Assembly: GCF_000024005.1 (NCBI RefSeq)
Contig: NC_013132.1
Location: 3,466,001 to 3,530,000, forward strand
Length of the DNA stretch: 64,000 nt
Source of the DNA: Chitinophaga pinensis DSM 2588
Lineage (GTDB): Bacteria; Bacteroidota; Bacteroidia; Chitinophagales; Chitinophagaceae
Direction: 5' to 3'
Shown: positions 7,850-17,820 of the stretch, in pieces
Layout of the letters: each line of letters opens with the position of its first letter
How positions within the stretch are numbered: the first letter of the stretch is position 1
The notes under the pieces: generated by a model
Seen by the model: only the letters and a program-made list of their open reading frames with translations
Databases searched by the model: none
What the model was told of the DNA's origin: nothing
Translations under genes and position numbers: made by a program

Positions 7850-10800
7850 ATGAAACAGCGTAATTCCACGTGTGTACTGCTATGTATTGCAGTCATCCTA
7901 AGCATTATTCCTTTATTGCTGCATGCCCAGCAAAGCCGCTCCGATGTATCGGGTATTGTAAAAAGCGAAGAAAACGGCGAACCGCTCTGGGGTGTCAGTG
8001 TCACCGTCAAAAATGCAACAAACAGTTTTACCGCTTCTGTACAAACCGACAGCGCCGGCTATTTCACCTTCACCAGATTGCCGGCAGGTCCGGGGTATAC
8101 TTTCTCTTTTTCCTTTATGGGATATGAGCGACAAACCCTGTCAGGCTATAACCTGAAAGCAGGCGCTGAATTCTCTTTACGGGTGGATCTTAAAAACAGC
8201 GAACAGAAGATAAATGAAGTCGTGGTAGTAGGATATGGCTCCATGCAGAAAAAAGACCTTACCGGCTCTATCAGTCAGCTGAAAACAGCCCGCCTGGAAA
8301 AGGAGAGTCCCCGCTCTATACAGGACCTGCTGCGTAGCGGTGTGCCTGGATTGTACGTCGGACAAAATACTTCCGCAAAGGGTGGGGGAGACATGCTGGT
8401 ACGCGGACAACGTTCCCTGAAAGCAAGTAATGATCCGCTGATCGTACTGGATGGCGTGATCTTCTTCGGGGAATTATCTGAGATCAATCCACAGGATATC
8501 GAACACTTTGATATCTTGAAAGATGCCTCCGCCGCCGCTATATACGGGGCTAAATCAGCCAATGGAGTGGTCATCATTACAACGAAAAAAGGTACTTCCG
8601 ATAAACCTACTATCCGCTTTGACGCCAACAGAGGTGTTGCTGCCATGGGTAAAAAACGCGAGGTATATGATGCGGAGGGATATCTGAAATTCCGCTCCGA
8701 CCTCTTTAATAGTGGTACAAGATGGGCTACGCCTGCTAAATATGTAAATCCTACACCAGAGAATCTTAATAAATATGGCGTCTCCCTGGACGACTGGTTA
8801 GCTTACGATGCGCTGACCGGAACGCCTGAAGAGATCTGGTTGCTGCGTATCGGTCTTTTTGAAAAAGAAAGGCTTAATTATTCAAAAGGCAGAACCTATG
8901 ACTGGTTTGACGGCTCCTTCCAGCATGGTGTACAGCAGAACTATAATGTAAGTCTGTCAGGCAGAAATAAAGACGCCCTCAATTACTATATCTCCATGGG
9001 ATACCTCAATAATGAAGGTATCGTGGTGGGTGATAAATACCGTGCATACCGGTCGAATATCAAACTGGACGGAAAGGTGAATAAATGGATGCACACCGGC
9101 GTAAATATCAATTTCCAGGATAGATCAGATGGTAATCTGGCTGCGGACTGGGAAGGACAGATTATTAATAACTCTCCCTATGCCTCTCCGCTGGATTCAA
9201 ATGGCATCCTTGACGGACAGCCCATGGGCGCCAGTGTAAACCAGGGTGTCAATACAGCTTATGGTAATCAGTTCAAGCAACTGGAGAAAGGATTTACGGT
9301 GTTAAATACCACCATTTACCAGACGATCAAACTGCCATTCAACATTACCTATCAGCTGAATTTCTCCCCAAGAATGCAGTGGTTCTATAACAGGTATCAT
9401 GAATCCTCGCAGAACCCATTATGGTCTGATAACGGAAAAGTAATCAGGGAAAACACCAAAAACTTTGACTGGCAGATCGATAACATCATTTCATGGGATT
9501 ATACCTTCGCCCGTAAACATAAAGTGAAAGTGACCCTGCTTCAGAACGCAGAAGAACACCGTTCCTGGAATGAAAGTATTACTGCCAGGGATTTTTCTCC
9601 TACAGATGCCCTGGGTTTCCATAATATCGGTGCTGCCAATCCTTTAAAGACGACTGTCAGCAGTAATGACCAGCATAGTACCGGTGATGCGTTAATGGCC
9701 CGCCTGTTCTATTCCTATGATAACAGGTATATGATCACGGCTTCTGTACGCCGGGATGGTTACTCTGCATTTGGCGCTTCCAATCCAAGAGCCACTTTCC
9801 CGGCCCTCGCTTTTGCCTGGAACTTTGCAGATGAACGTTTCTTCCACTGGTCGCCTATGAGTACCGGTAAACTGCGTTTGTCATGGGGTATGAACGGTAA
9901 CCGCTCCATCGGTATATACCAGGCATTGTCTAATCTGACCACCGGTGCAGGCCGTTATCCTTATGTGCAATCGAATGGCACGGTGTATGAATTGTCTCAG
10001 TTGTACGTTGACCGTATGGCCAACTATGGTCTGAAATGGGAAGCTACTTCCTCCTGGAATGCCGGTCTGGATTTCGGATTCCTCAATAACAGGATTACCG
10101 GTAATATGGAAGTTTACTATATGCCTACCACCGATCTCCTGATGGATCAGTCCCTGCCTGATTTTACCGGTTTCAGTACCGTAACGACCAATCTCGGGGA
10201 AGTGGTGAACAGAGGCTTTGAATTAGGAATCACTTCTCAGAACATACAGAAAAAGAACTTTGAATGGAGTACCACATTTGGCTTCTTCTTTAATAGAAAT
10301 AAGGTGAAGCACCTCTACTATACCTATGAAGACGTATTAAATGCAGATGGTAAATTAGTCGGCTCCAAAGAGATTGACGATATCTCTAACGGATGGTTTA
10401 TCGGTCACGATCTGTCCTCAATATGGACCTATAATGTACAGGGAATCTGGCAGGAAAATGAAAGAGAACAGGCGGCTAAATATGGAGAGATCCCCGGGGA
10501 TGTGAAAGTGGAAGATGTGGATGGAGATGGAAAATATACCAATGCCGATAAGAAGTTTTTGGGTACGACCACACCACGCTTCCGCTGGACGCTGCGCAAT
10601 GACTTTGCTATCTTCAAAAACTTTGATTTCTCTTTTAATATCTATGCGAACTGGGGACATAAGGCGACTTCCACCGATTATCTGAATAACTTCGGTTCGC
10701 AGACGGACAGGATCAATTCTTATGTGAGAAAATACTGGACGCCTGAAAATCCTTCTGATACTTACGCCAGACTGAATTCCACCAATGTGCAGAACATCAC

Positions 10801-11023
10801 GCCTTCCCGTGTGATTGATAAAACATATATCCGCCTTGATAACATATCGGTGTCTTATTCGCTGCCTCCTGATGTAGCCAGGAGAATGGATATGGCCCAG
10901 CTCAAGGTATATGCAGGTGTACGCAACGTAGCGGTATGGGCGAAAGACTGGGAATACTGGGATCCGGAAACCACTTCATTAATGCCCCGGTATTATACAG
11001 TCGGAATTACAGCCTCATTTTAA
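7850..11023 (+). CDS. SusC-like TonB-dependent outer-membrane transporter
   Basis: This 1057-residue protein has a signal peptide (about 1-26, ending LLHAQ) and a carboxypeptidase-regulatory-like fold (about 32-115). A short VVVVGYGSMQKKDLTG segment leads into the plug domain (about 125-240, with DVSAAAIYGA-type spacing seen as KDASAAAIYGAKSANGVV). A long beta-barrel runs to a C-terminal aromatic residue (VGITASF). It imports oligomers through the outer membrane with its SusD partner, using TonB energy. It lies 86 bp after fecR and 18 bp before susD. No hydrolase accompanies it, so the substrate cannot be inferred. Confidence 0.95.
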   Translation: MKQRNSTCVLLCIAVILSIIPLLLHAQQSRSDVSGIVKSEENGEPLWGVSVTVKNATNSFTASVQTDSAGYFTFTRLPAGPGYTFSFSFMGYERQTLSGYNLKAGAEFSLRVDLKNSEQKINEVVVVGYGSMQKKDLTGSISQLKTARLEKESPRSIQDLLRSGVPGLYVGQNTSAKGGGDMLVRGQRSLKASNDPLIVLDGVIFFGELSEINPQDIEHFDILKDASAAAIYGAKSANGVVIITTKKGTSDKPTIRFDANRGVAAMGKKREVYDAEGYLKFRSDLFNSGTRWATPAKYVNPTPENLNKYGVSLDDWLAYDALTGTPEEIWLLRIGLFEKERLNYSKGRTYDWFDGSFQHGVQQNYNVSLSGRNKDALNYYISMGYLNNEGIVVGDKYRAYRSNIKLDGKVNKWMHTGVNINFQDRSDGNLAADWEGQIINNSPYASPLDSNGILDGQPMGASVNQGVNTAYGNQFKQLEKGFTVLNTTIYQTIKLPFNITYQLNFSPRMQWFYNRYHESSQNPLWSDNGKVIRENTKNFDWQIDNIISWDYTFARKHKVKVTLLQNAEEHRSWNESITARDFSPTDALGFHNIGAANPLKTTVSSNDQHSTGDALMARLFYSYDNRYMITASVRRDGYSAFGASNPRATFPALAFAWNFADERFFHWSPMSTGKLRLSWGMNGNRSIGIYQALSNLTTGAGRYPYVQSNGTVYELSQLYVDRMANYGLKWEATSSWNAGLDFGFLNNRITGNMEVYYMPTTDLLMDQSLPDFTGFSTVTTNLGEVVNRGFELGITSQNIQKKNFEWSTTFGFFFNRNKVKHLYYTYEDVLNADGKLVGSKEIDDISNGWFIGHDLSSIWTYNVQGIWQENEREQAAKYGEIPGDVKVEDVDGDGKYTNADKKFLGTTTPRFRWTLRNDFAIFKNFDFSFNIYANWGHKATSTDYLNNFGSQTDRINSYVRKYWTPENPSDTYARLNSTNVQNITPSRVIDKTYIRLDNISVSYSLPPDVARRMDMAQLKVYAGVRNVAVWAKDWEYWDPETTSLMPRYYTVGITASF

Positions 11024-11041
11024 TGTTTCAAACTGATTTTT

Positions 11042-12943
11042 ATGAAGATCAAGATAAATAAAGTTACCAGGATATTGTTGCTGACGCTGGCCTTACACGT
11101 ATCACAGGGATGTACTAAAGAGTTCCTGAAGCCTGACCCGCAGTCATTCTATGAGCCCTCTATTACTTTTACTTCAAAAGAAGGATTGCAGGCCGCCATC
11201 ACCAGTTGTAACAGGAACCTGACTTACGTATGGACAGGAGAAGGAGCACCTTTGCTGACTGACCTGCTTTTTTCTGATGTAGCGATAGATGGTACGACAG
11301 ACAAGTCAGGTCCTGCACAGGACCTGAATGCCATGATCACGCCTACTTCCAATAATAACGACGTCAATACCAATAAGATCAACTTCTTCTGGTTTGAGGG
11401 GTATAAGGGGATTAAATATGCCAATACGATTGTCACCAATCTGCCGCGTGTACAGGGGCTTGATACGACGCTGCGTAATCAGATGATGGGCATGGCTTAT
11501 TTCCACCGCACCTTCCGCTATATGTGGCTGATATTCGACTTCGGAGATATTCCTTTACTGACCAAAGAGATCACTTCGCCTAAGTTCAATTTCCGCTCTA
11601 CTAAAAGAGGCGTCATTTTGCAGCAATTGGTAGCTGATATGGAGTTCGCCGTACGACATGTACCTGCCAATGGCGACTATGGTACGGTCACAAAAGGCGC
11701 CTGTCAGCAGTTACTGATCAAATGTTACCTGGCTGCCGGTGAGTTTGACAAAGCGATTGCAGTGGCGAATGACCTTATTAACAGTGCTGGCTATTCCCTG
11801 ATGACACAACCTTTCGGCACATTTGTCAATCCGGCGCCAGCCATTCATAACATCACCAGGAATGTGATATGGGACCTGCACCGCGGACAGAATAAATCCA
11901 TTGCGGCGAACAGGGAAACGATCTTCAACCTGATCAGCAGAGAAGAATTTGCCAATAGCAGACAGAATATGGTGACCATGCGCAATGCGCTTCCTTTCTA
12001 TTCCGGTACGGGCAATCAGCTGATCAGTACCCCTTCCGGTAAACAAGGCATGAGTACCAGCTATAGTCAGACGAAGGATAAGATAGACCTGCGTAAGACC
12101 TATGGCAGAGGGATTGCCAAAACAAGACCTACCTGGTATAGCAGCAATACGATCTGGACGGATACCAGCGATTTGCGTCACAACAGTGCCGTTGGTAACT
12201 GGATGCATATGGAAGATATGGTGTATAACCATCCCTCGCTGCTGAGCAGCGGTGACCAGTACTACGGAAAGCAACTGCAGAAATACAATAGCTCCGGTAA
12301 GCTGTTGGTGACCGACACCATCAGGACCTGGTTTGACTGGCCACATTATAAGGTATGGGTAGAGACACCGCGTTCTGAAACAGTAGATAACTATGATGGC
12401 GGTGCAAGCGACTGGTACATCTACAGACTGGCAGAGACCTATCTGCTGCGTGCAGAGGCTTATTTCTGGAAAGGCAGGTATGCAGAAGCCGCTGAAGATG
12501 TAAATGCCATTCGTCGTCGTGCGCATTGTACACAGATGTTTGCACCAGGCGAGATTAACATTGGTGTAATCCTGGATGAAAGGGCAAGGGAGCTTTATTA
12601 TGAAGAATTAAGACATGTGGAATTAAGCCGTATCTCTTACATTTTTGCTACTACGAACATCCCGGATGAATTCGGGAAAACGTACCAGGTAGATAATCTG
12701 TCTAAAAGCAGTTACTGGTTTGAAAGGATCACCCGGTACAATAACTTCTATAATAAGGGTGTAAAGACCGTATATGGTACGCAGTTTACGGCAAGTCCTT
12801 ATCATATCTTATGGCCTGTACCACAATCAGATATTGATGCCAATAGAAATGGCAGGTTAAATCAGAATTTCGGATATTCCGGATATGAGCTGAACCAGGC
12901 GCCGATTGATAACCTGGAAGAGGCAATAAGGGTACAGGATTAA
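11042..12943 (+). CDS. SusD/RagB-family surface lipoprotein
   Basis: This 633-residue substrate-binding lipoprotein lids the preceding SusC-like channel. A lipoprotein signal ends at Cys24 (SQGCTKE). The N-terminal SusD-like part includes FWFEGYKGIKYANTIV. The C-terminal RagB/SusD part includes YIYRLAETYLLRAEAYFWKGRYAEAAEDVNAIRRRA, a TPR-like helix pair typical of the family (here with one stretch split by the residues quoted: RLAETYLLRAEAYF and AAEDVNAIRRRA), and the usual ending LWPVPQSDIDANRNG. At 633 residues it is longer than most SusD proteins (about 500-550). It is followed by a strong bidirectional terminator. Confidence 0.94.
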   Translation: MKIKINKVTRILLLTLALHVSQGCTKEFLKPDPQSFYEPSITFTSKEGLQAAITSCNRNLTYVWTGEGAPLLTDLLFSDVAIDGTTDKSGPAQDLNAMITPTSNNNDVNTNKINFFWFEGYKGIKYANTIVTNLPRVQGLDTTLRNQMMGMAYFHRTFRYMWLIFDFGDIPLLTKEITSPKFNFRSTKRGVILQQLVADMEFAVRHVPANGDYGTVTKGACQQLLIKCYLAAGEFDKAIAVANDLINSAGYSLMTQPFGTFVNPAPAIHNITRNVIWDLHRGQNKSIAANRETIFNLISREEFANSRQNMVTMRNALPFYSGTGNQLISTPSGKQGMSTSYSQTKDKIDLRKTYGRGIAKTRPTWYSSNTIWTDTSDLRHNSAVGNWMHMEDMVYNHPSLLSSGDQYYGKQLQKYNSSGKLLVTDTIRTWFDWPHYKVWVETPRSETVDNYDGGASDWYIYRLAETYLLRAEAYFWKGRYAEAAEDVNAIRRRAHCTQMFAPGEINIGVILDERARELYYEELRHVELSRISYIFATTNIPDEFGKTYQVDNLSKSSYWFERITRYNNFYNKGVKTVYGTQFTASPYHILWPVPQSDIDANRNGRLNQNFGYSGYELNQAPIDNLEEAIRVQD

Positions 12944-12955
12944 GACTGCTATCGT

Positions 12956-13008
12956 ATAAAAGACAAGCGCCGGTGCATTCAGAGGATGCACCGGCGCTTG
13001 TCTTTTAT
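12956..13008. terminator. Bidirectional terminator between susD and the AAA+ gene
   Basis: A perfect 23-bp inverted repeat (arms 12956-12978 and 12986-13008) encloses a 7-base loop, with an A-rich left edge and a T-rich right edge. It serves the convergent SusD gene (plus) and AAA+ gene (minus). Confidence 0.85.
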
Positions 13009-13027
13009 ATAAGTTGATGATGTCTTA

Positions 13028-13747
13028 TTATACAGATATATCCACCTTTTGCTCCAGCTTACTGATAAAGGTCGCTTTTAGCTGGGTAAAGGCGTCATCT
13101 TTGGCCTCGGCATAGGAGATGTCATACCTGCGGGTAATGGCCTGCATATCGGGCGGAAATTTGCTCAGCAGTTTGTCGTAGTAATGGTCCAGTTCCGTGG
13201 CGGTAGGCATTTCGTAGGAAATGTGCAACTGGAAACGCCGCATGAGGGCTTTATCAATGATATGCGCATGGTTAGTGGCTGCTATCAGCAGTGACTTGTC
13301 GGGGAAATAATCGATCAGCTGTATGAGTGTATTAACTAAACGCCTCATTTCTCCCACGTCTTTATCGTCATTACCGCGGGCTTTACCTACCTGGTCAAAC
13401 TCGTCCAGGAACAGCACAGCCTTCTCCCGGATGGCCTTATCGAAGATCTGTTTGATGTTCTGGGAGGTTTCACCGATACGGGCAGATACGATACTACTGA
13501 GGTCCAGGATCAGTAATGGCTTTTTCAGTGCACTGGCAATTGCCTTGGCAGTCGTCGTTTTGCCACAACCAGAGCTACCGTGCAAGAGTAGTTTGTTGTT
13601 CACCGGCAGCCCCACATTATGCAGTTCCACGATGTAAAAATGCTCTTTGATGAGTTGTCCGATGCGTGTTTTATTGTCCTGACTTAACAGTACATCGTCG
13701 AGCGATACCTGTTCCTTGTCATTTATAAGAAGATCAGAAAGATTCAT
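13028..13747 (-). CDS. AAA+ ATPase, single domain
   Basis: This is a 239-residue protein with one AAA+ module: Walker A GSSGCGKT (57-64), Walker B VLFLDEFD (111-118), sensor-1 AATNH (156-160) and arginine-finger region MRRF (169-172). The short N-terminus (about 1-40) has no recognisable domain, and the C-terminal lid is short. The family is close to the FtsH/spastin/26S-type AAA ATPases. Such small AAA proteins often act with a partner encoded next to them, but none is visible: the neighbours are a SusD gene across a terminator and a divergent CPBP protease. Its substrate is unknown. Confidence 0.9.
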   Translation of the reverse strand: MNLSDLLINDKEQVSLDDVLLSQDNKTRIGQLIKEHFYIVELHNVGLPVNNKLLLHGSSGCGKTTTAKAIASALKKPLLILDLSSIVSARIGETSQNIKQIFDKAIREKAVLFLDEFDQVGKARGNDDKDVGEMRRLVNTLIQLIDYFPDKSLLIAATNHAHIIDKALMRRFQLHISYEMPTATELDHYYDKLLSKFPPDMQAITRRYDISYAEAKDDAFTQLKATFISKLEQKVDISV

Positions 13748-14236
13748 GTACGTATCCCTGCTTATTTTATCGTGATTGTTTGCCGTGGCTATTCCTTAAG
13801 ATTTACCTTAATATGATCCGGTGATCTGCTATTTAGTTGGTTTTCAACTAAGAAGAAGATGTACAGGTTGGTATTGCTGAGCCGGTAACCACAGCTGTCA
13901 TAGCGTTTTGCGGATGCAAAATTAGGTGAATATGGGATATCTTCACAATGCCACAATGTAGAAATATGGGTAGTCCAGGGAAGCGGGTTCGTACAGCTGC
14001 TGTTAACTGTTTGTTTCCGGTTAAATGATGCTTAGATATTAGTCATGTTTCGTTGATGCTGCGTTGATCAACGCAGCATCAACGAAACATGACTAATATC
14101 TGAGTATACACAAAGTATTGTCTGTTGACACAATGTAGATCATTCCGGCAATTTGAACAAAATATCAATAGTAGTCATTGCAGAGAGGCTTGATAACAGG
14201 GAAATGTGTTAAATTACCGTATATAACAATGCATGA
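13748..14236. other. Divergent intergenic region carrying a perfect long palindrome
   Basis: No coding frame is supported between the AAA+ gene and the CPBP protease gene, both reading away from this stretch. The main content is the 68-bp palindrome at 14034-14101. Promoters for both genes should lie here but no clear consensus was placed. Confidence 0.6.
14034..14101. repeat. Perfect 68-bp spacerless palindrome
   Basis: Each of the 34 bases on the left pairs with the right; the axis lies between 14067 and 14068 inside TGATCA. The match ends at 14033/14102. There is no loop spacer and no T tract. Both neighbouring genes start away from it, so it is not their terminator. Confidence 0.95.
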
Positions 14237-15130
14237 ATGGAACAGGAATTTCAAAATGAAGTAATACATACTTTAAATGTCCCTCAGTCAACTGCGAAAG
14301 TGGCTTATCCTGATATAAAATCACTCTTCAGGATATTCGGGATCATGCTTTTATGCATGATGCTGATAGGAATAGCGGGAGCTGTTATAACAGCTATTGC
14401 GGGAGACCGGATTTCACCTTTACTCAAATCATTGTTAAGTTTCATCTCATACACAATGGGTTTGTTACTCACGATCAGATATGCAGCGAAAAGGAGTGAA
14501 AAATGGCAGCATACGCCCCTCAATTTGAGCATTAATAAGATACAACCCGTACTGATACCGGTAATTATCATCAGTACATTGGCTTTAGTGGTAGGAATGG
14601 AGCGCCTGGCGATGCTGATACCAATGCCTGAGGTCATTGAGAAAATGTTTGAGGACCTGTTCAAGAACGATCTTTTTTCAATTATTACTATTGTCATAGC
14701 CGCGCCTTTACTGGAAGAAACACTTTGTCGCGGTATCGTGTTAAAAGGATTATTAAAGCGCTATCCGCCGCGGAAGGCGATCATCATTTCCGCCTTATTC
14801 TTTGGTCTGATACACATGAATCCCTGGCAGGCATTACCTGCTTTTTGCATCGGTCTGTTTATGGGCTGGTTATTTTACAAGACTAATTCCATTATTCCAG
14901 GCATCATTGTACATGCAACGAACAACGGAACCGCCGCCTTATTCCTGTTTTTTCCCAAGGATAAGCAGGACATATTAGGTCTGGTGGGAATGCCCTATTA
15001 TATCATCCTATGTATAGCTGCGGCGCTTATTATTGTTTTATCCTGTATCTATCTGCATAGAAAAGCACGGGCGCTCAAACCTGCAGTTATGGATATTCCT
15101 GCTGCTCAACCTCTGCCTGCGGATGTCTGA
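14237..15130 (+). CDS. CPBP-family intramembrane metalloprotease
   Basis: This is a 297-residue polytopic membrane protein with the glutamic-type intramembrane protease motifs: EETLCR (Glu160, Glu161, Arg165), FFGLIH (His193) and HATNN (His226, Asn230). About eight hydrophobic segments span residues 32-275. Members process CAAX-like proteins in eukaryotes and in bacteria are linked to bacteriocin maturation or immunity and to sigma regulation; nothing nearby identifies the substrate. It appears monocistronic. A 7-bp hairpin (GGATGTC/GACATCC) overlaps the stop codon but lacks a T tract. Confidence 0.9.
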   Translation: MEQEFQNEVIHTLNVPQSTAKVAYPDIKSLFRIFGIMLLCMMLIGIAGAVITAIAGDRISPLLKSLLSFISYTMGLLLTIRYAAKRSEKWQHTPLNLSINKIQPVLIPVIIISTLALVVGMERLAMLIPMPEVIEKMFEDLFKNDLFSIITIVIAAPLLEETLCRGIVLKGLLKRYPPRKAIIISALFFGLIHMNPWQALPAFCIGLFMGWLFYKTNSIIPGIIVHATNNGTAALFLFFPKDKQDILGLVGMPYYIILCIAAALIIVLSCIYLHRKARALKPAVMDIPAAQPLPADV

Positions 15131-15552
15131 TATCCACGTGGACATCCGTTACTCATACGATTTAGTATAGGTGATAAATTAAAGAAAATCATCAAGTTAT
15201 AGGGTGCTGGCTACTGGAAACTGCTTAAATGAGGCATTTCCGGAGTCAGCTTTTAGCGTTATTTTAGGTTATTCTATCAATAACCAGACAGGCAGCATCT
15301 CAGATGCCGGACACAATATCAACCTTTACGTTTTGAGACACTTTATTGACAACTATTGTTTCCATTAATGCGAATACATTAAGAGCGTTTTAGCCCGGAT
15401 AACCCCAGTTCTTCCGGACATTGAAGATGACCACAATTGAATCAACCGACAGGCTTTTTGCATACCAAAGACACGAAATCTGATTCCAGACAAACCCCTT
15501 AGCTCCATTGGAGCCGAATGAACCATTTCTTTCTTGATCAACTAAAAAACAT
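15131..15552. other. Intergenic region, nothing identified
   Basis: Between the CPBP protease and acyltransferase genes, both plus strand, I see no open frame with coding character, no RNA gene and no long repeat. It probably holds the acyltransferase promoter. Confidence 0.5.
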
Positions 15553-17355
15553 ATGTCCATGGCTACCATTCAACCGGAGCACTACCGGAAAGACATCGAC
15601 GGACTCAGAGCGCTTGCTGTCCTCTCAGTAATTATCTTTCATATGGGATATCTACCGAACGGATATCTCGGTGTTGACATCTTCTTTGCCATCAGTGGCT
15701 ACTTAATTACGAAGATCGTCTACAATGAAGCCCTTGAAGATCGTTTCTCTATTATCAGTTTTTATATGAGAAGGATCAGGCGTATTATTCCACTAGTATT
15801 GTTTACCACCTTTATCGCCCTGGTAACAGGGATGTTTGTCATGCTGCCGGATGACCTGGAAAACCTCAGTCAGTCAGTCATCGCTACCAACCTGTTTGCA
15901 AATAATATACTATTGCTGAAGACAGTCGGCGACTACTGGGATATTTTCAATGACTATAAACCTCTCATGCATACCTGGAGTCTGGGTGTGGAAGAACAGT
16001 TTTATGTGATCTATCCCCTGATATTCCTCTTTCTTACAGGTGCAAGAAAGAAATGGATACTGCCTTTGCTGATCGCATTGACAGTCGTTTCCCTGTTTTT
16101 CTTTTTATCGACTTCTAATACCTTTTCCCGGTTTTATCTGATCCAGTACCGGTTTTTCGAACTGGCACTAGGTGGTTTAGGGGCTATCTTTTTTAGGAAC
16201 AGGACAATTGATCACCGCTATAAAATTGGCTTCCTCTTTATCATATTATGCGTCCTGTTGTTTGGTGTGTATCTCTCACCAGTTGTTAATCTGCTCTTAG
16301 TAGTGGTGTCAGCAGTGGGTTTACTATTACCGGGCAATACCAACGAAGGACTGACGAATGCGTTCCTGGAGAATAAATACATGGTCTGGATAGGAAAGAT
16401 CAGTTTCAGCCTGTATATGTGGCATCAGATCGTATTAGCTTATAGCCGCTACTTCGTATTGGAAAGAATTGATATCGCCAGTGCGGTGGTACTCTTTCTG
16501 ATCATACTGGTGTTGTCTGTTTTGTCTTATCAGTTCATAGAACAGCCATTCAGAAACAAAGCGAAGGTGAGTAGCAAAATGCTGCTGTCTGTATCTGCCG
16601 TAGTGCTGTTGTTAACTTCTGTGTCTTCGCTGTTTCTATATATGAGATCTGGTATCATCAGGGATGTACCGGAATTGGGATTGTATGCGACGAATAGTGA
16701 GGGGAAATCAAACGGACATTTACACCAGGCATACAATTCTCGGATCTATGACCTGGATAAACTATATGCAGGCGACAGAAAGATCAAAACGCTGGTGATC
16801 GGGAACAGTTATGCGCGTGATTGGTCTAATATCCTGCTGGAATCAAAATACGGACAGGATCTGGATATCTGTTACACTTACAACATCAATTCCTGTAAGA
16901 ACATTAAGGAGCGGCTTGCGAAGGCTGATGTGATCTTCTTCACCGAAATAAGAGTAGATACCTTCCGCGCAATGACACAACGATATGATATTGATACGAC
17001 GAAAGTATGGATCGTGGGTAATAAGAATTTCGGTACCAACAACGGGATCTTCTACAGAAGGAGGGGGGATAATAACTACTGTACACAGCGCGTGAATATC
17101 CGTCAGCAGGCGCTTAAAATAAACAATGACCTGAAGTCACAGTGGGGGAATAAATACATCGATCTGATAGGGATGGTGATTGATGAAAATGGCAAAGTGC
17201 CTGTATTTACAGATAGTTGTATGTTTATCAGTCAGGATACCCGGCACCTGACCCGTGCAGGCGCTATTTATTTCGCCCGCCTGATAGATCATAACCAGTC
17301 ATTTACATTGTTGAACAGACCTTCCAGCGGACCGACCGCCAGTGCCGTCTACTGA
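15553..17355 (+). CDS. Acyltransferase-3 (OafA-like) with C-terminal SGNH domain
   Basis: This 600-residue protein has two parts. Residues about 12-370 form the acyltransferase-3 membrane domain, opening with DIDGLRALAVLSVIIFH and GYLGVDIFFAISGYLIT and carrying about ten membrane helices. Residues about 395-585 form a periplasmic SGNH-like domain with TLVIGNSYARDW (nucleophile Ser about 418) and a late RHLTRAG His. Such fusions O-acetylate cell-surface glycans such as O-antigen or peptidoglycan. ATG codons at 15553 and 15559 are both possible starts. No glycan biosynthesis genes adjoin it, so the acceptor is unknown. Confidence 0.92.
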   Translation: MSMATIQPEHYRKDIDGLRALAVLSVIIFHMGYLPNGYLGVDIFFAISGYLITKIVYNEALEDRFSIISFYMRRIRRIIPLVLFTTFIALVTGMFVMLPDDLENLSQSVIATNLFANNILLLKTVGDYWDIFNDYKPLMHTWSLGVEEQFYVIYPLIFLFLTGARKKWILPLLIALTVVSLFFFLSTSNTFSRFYLIQYRFFELALGGLGAIFFRNRTIDHRYKIGFLFIILCVLLFGVYLSPVVNLLLVVVSAVGLLLPGNTNEGLTNAFLENKYMVWIGKISFSLYMWHQIVLAYSRYFVLERIDIASAVVLFLIILVLSVLSYQFIEQPFRNKAKVSSKMLLSVSAVVLLLTSVSSLFLYMRSGIIRDVPELGLYATNSEGKSNGHLHQAYNSRIYDLDKLYAGDRKIKTLVIGNSYARDWSNILLESKYGQDLDICYTYNINSCKNIKERLAKADVIFFTEIRVDTFRAMTQRYDIDTTKVWIVGNKNFGTNNGIFYRRRGDNNYCTQRVNIRQQALKINNDLKSQWGNKYIDLIGMVIDENGKVPVFTDSCMFISQDTRHLTRAGAIYFARLIDHNQSFTLLNRPSSGPTASAVY

Positions 17356-17393
17356 TATCTTTCCGGAATATCCGGTGTGAACTGATCGTGCTA

Positions 17394-17819
17394 TTAAACG
17401 GAATACATCGTTGCTTTATCAGGAGCCTTCCAATACAGCCGGGCATCTTTGCTCATGAGCAGGTCCCGGCTGTAAAACCGGAGGATATAATCCTTTTTCA
17501 GAAATGCCTGTTGCAGAAAGGTATGCAGTGTCTCGTCCGTCAGTGTGTGGATATGGGCTGTCAGCAGGTAATCCGCAATGGTACGGGTATAGAATAAGGT
17601 GATCGTTTCGTGATAACCCGCATCTGCCGTATTTTTTCCGCCAATGCTTTCATTATACTTTTTGATCCCGCCTCTTATCTTTTCAATAGCCTGCGGTATT
17701 GGCAATCGGGTACAGTACCAGAGCGCCATCACAAAATGATTGGCATGTGTCCATTCTTCTTTCGGCAAAGTACAGGTCTCAAATTTTTCCATCAACAGAT
17801 GGAGATGCGTGATGGTCAT
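17394..17819 (-). CDS. Small conserved protein of unknown function
   Basis: I do not recognise a named family for this 141-residue soluble protein. Likely conserved features are WTHANHF (about 23-29), an ARG-free YNESIGGKNT stretch, GYHETIT and YSRDLLMSKDARLYW near the C-terminus. His residues in the first and third motifs could bind a metal, which is only a suggestion. It starts two bases after the Lrp-type regulator stop (TGA T ATG), so the two are one transcription unit and the regulator may control it. It converges on the acyltransferase gene. Confidence 0.8.
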   Translation of the reverse strand: MTITHLHLLMEKFETCTLPKEEWTHANHFVMALWYCTRLPIPQAIEKIRGGIKKYNESIGGKNTADAGYHETITLFYTRTIADYLLTAHIHTLTDETLHTFLQQAFLKKDYILRFYSRDLLMSKDARLYWKAPDKATMYSV

Positions 17820-17820
17820 A

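Noticed and set aside
11711..12526. 271-codon minus-strand frame
   Set aside because: It lies wholly antisense to the SusD gene, whose family identity is clear.
14034..14101. Transcription terminator
   Set aside because: Both adjacent genes read away from the site, there is no T tract, and the stem has no loop spacer.
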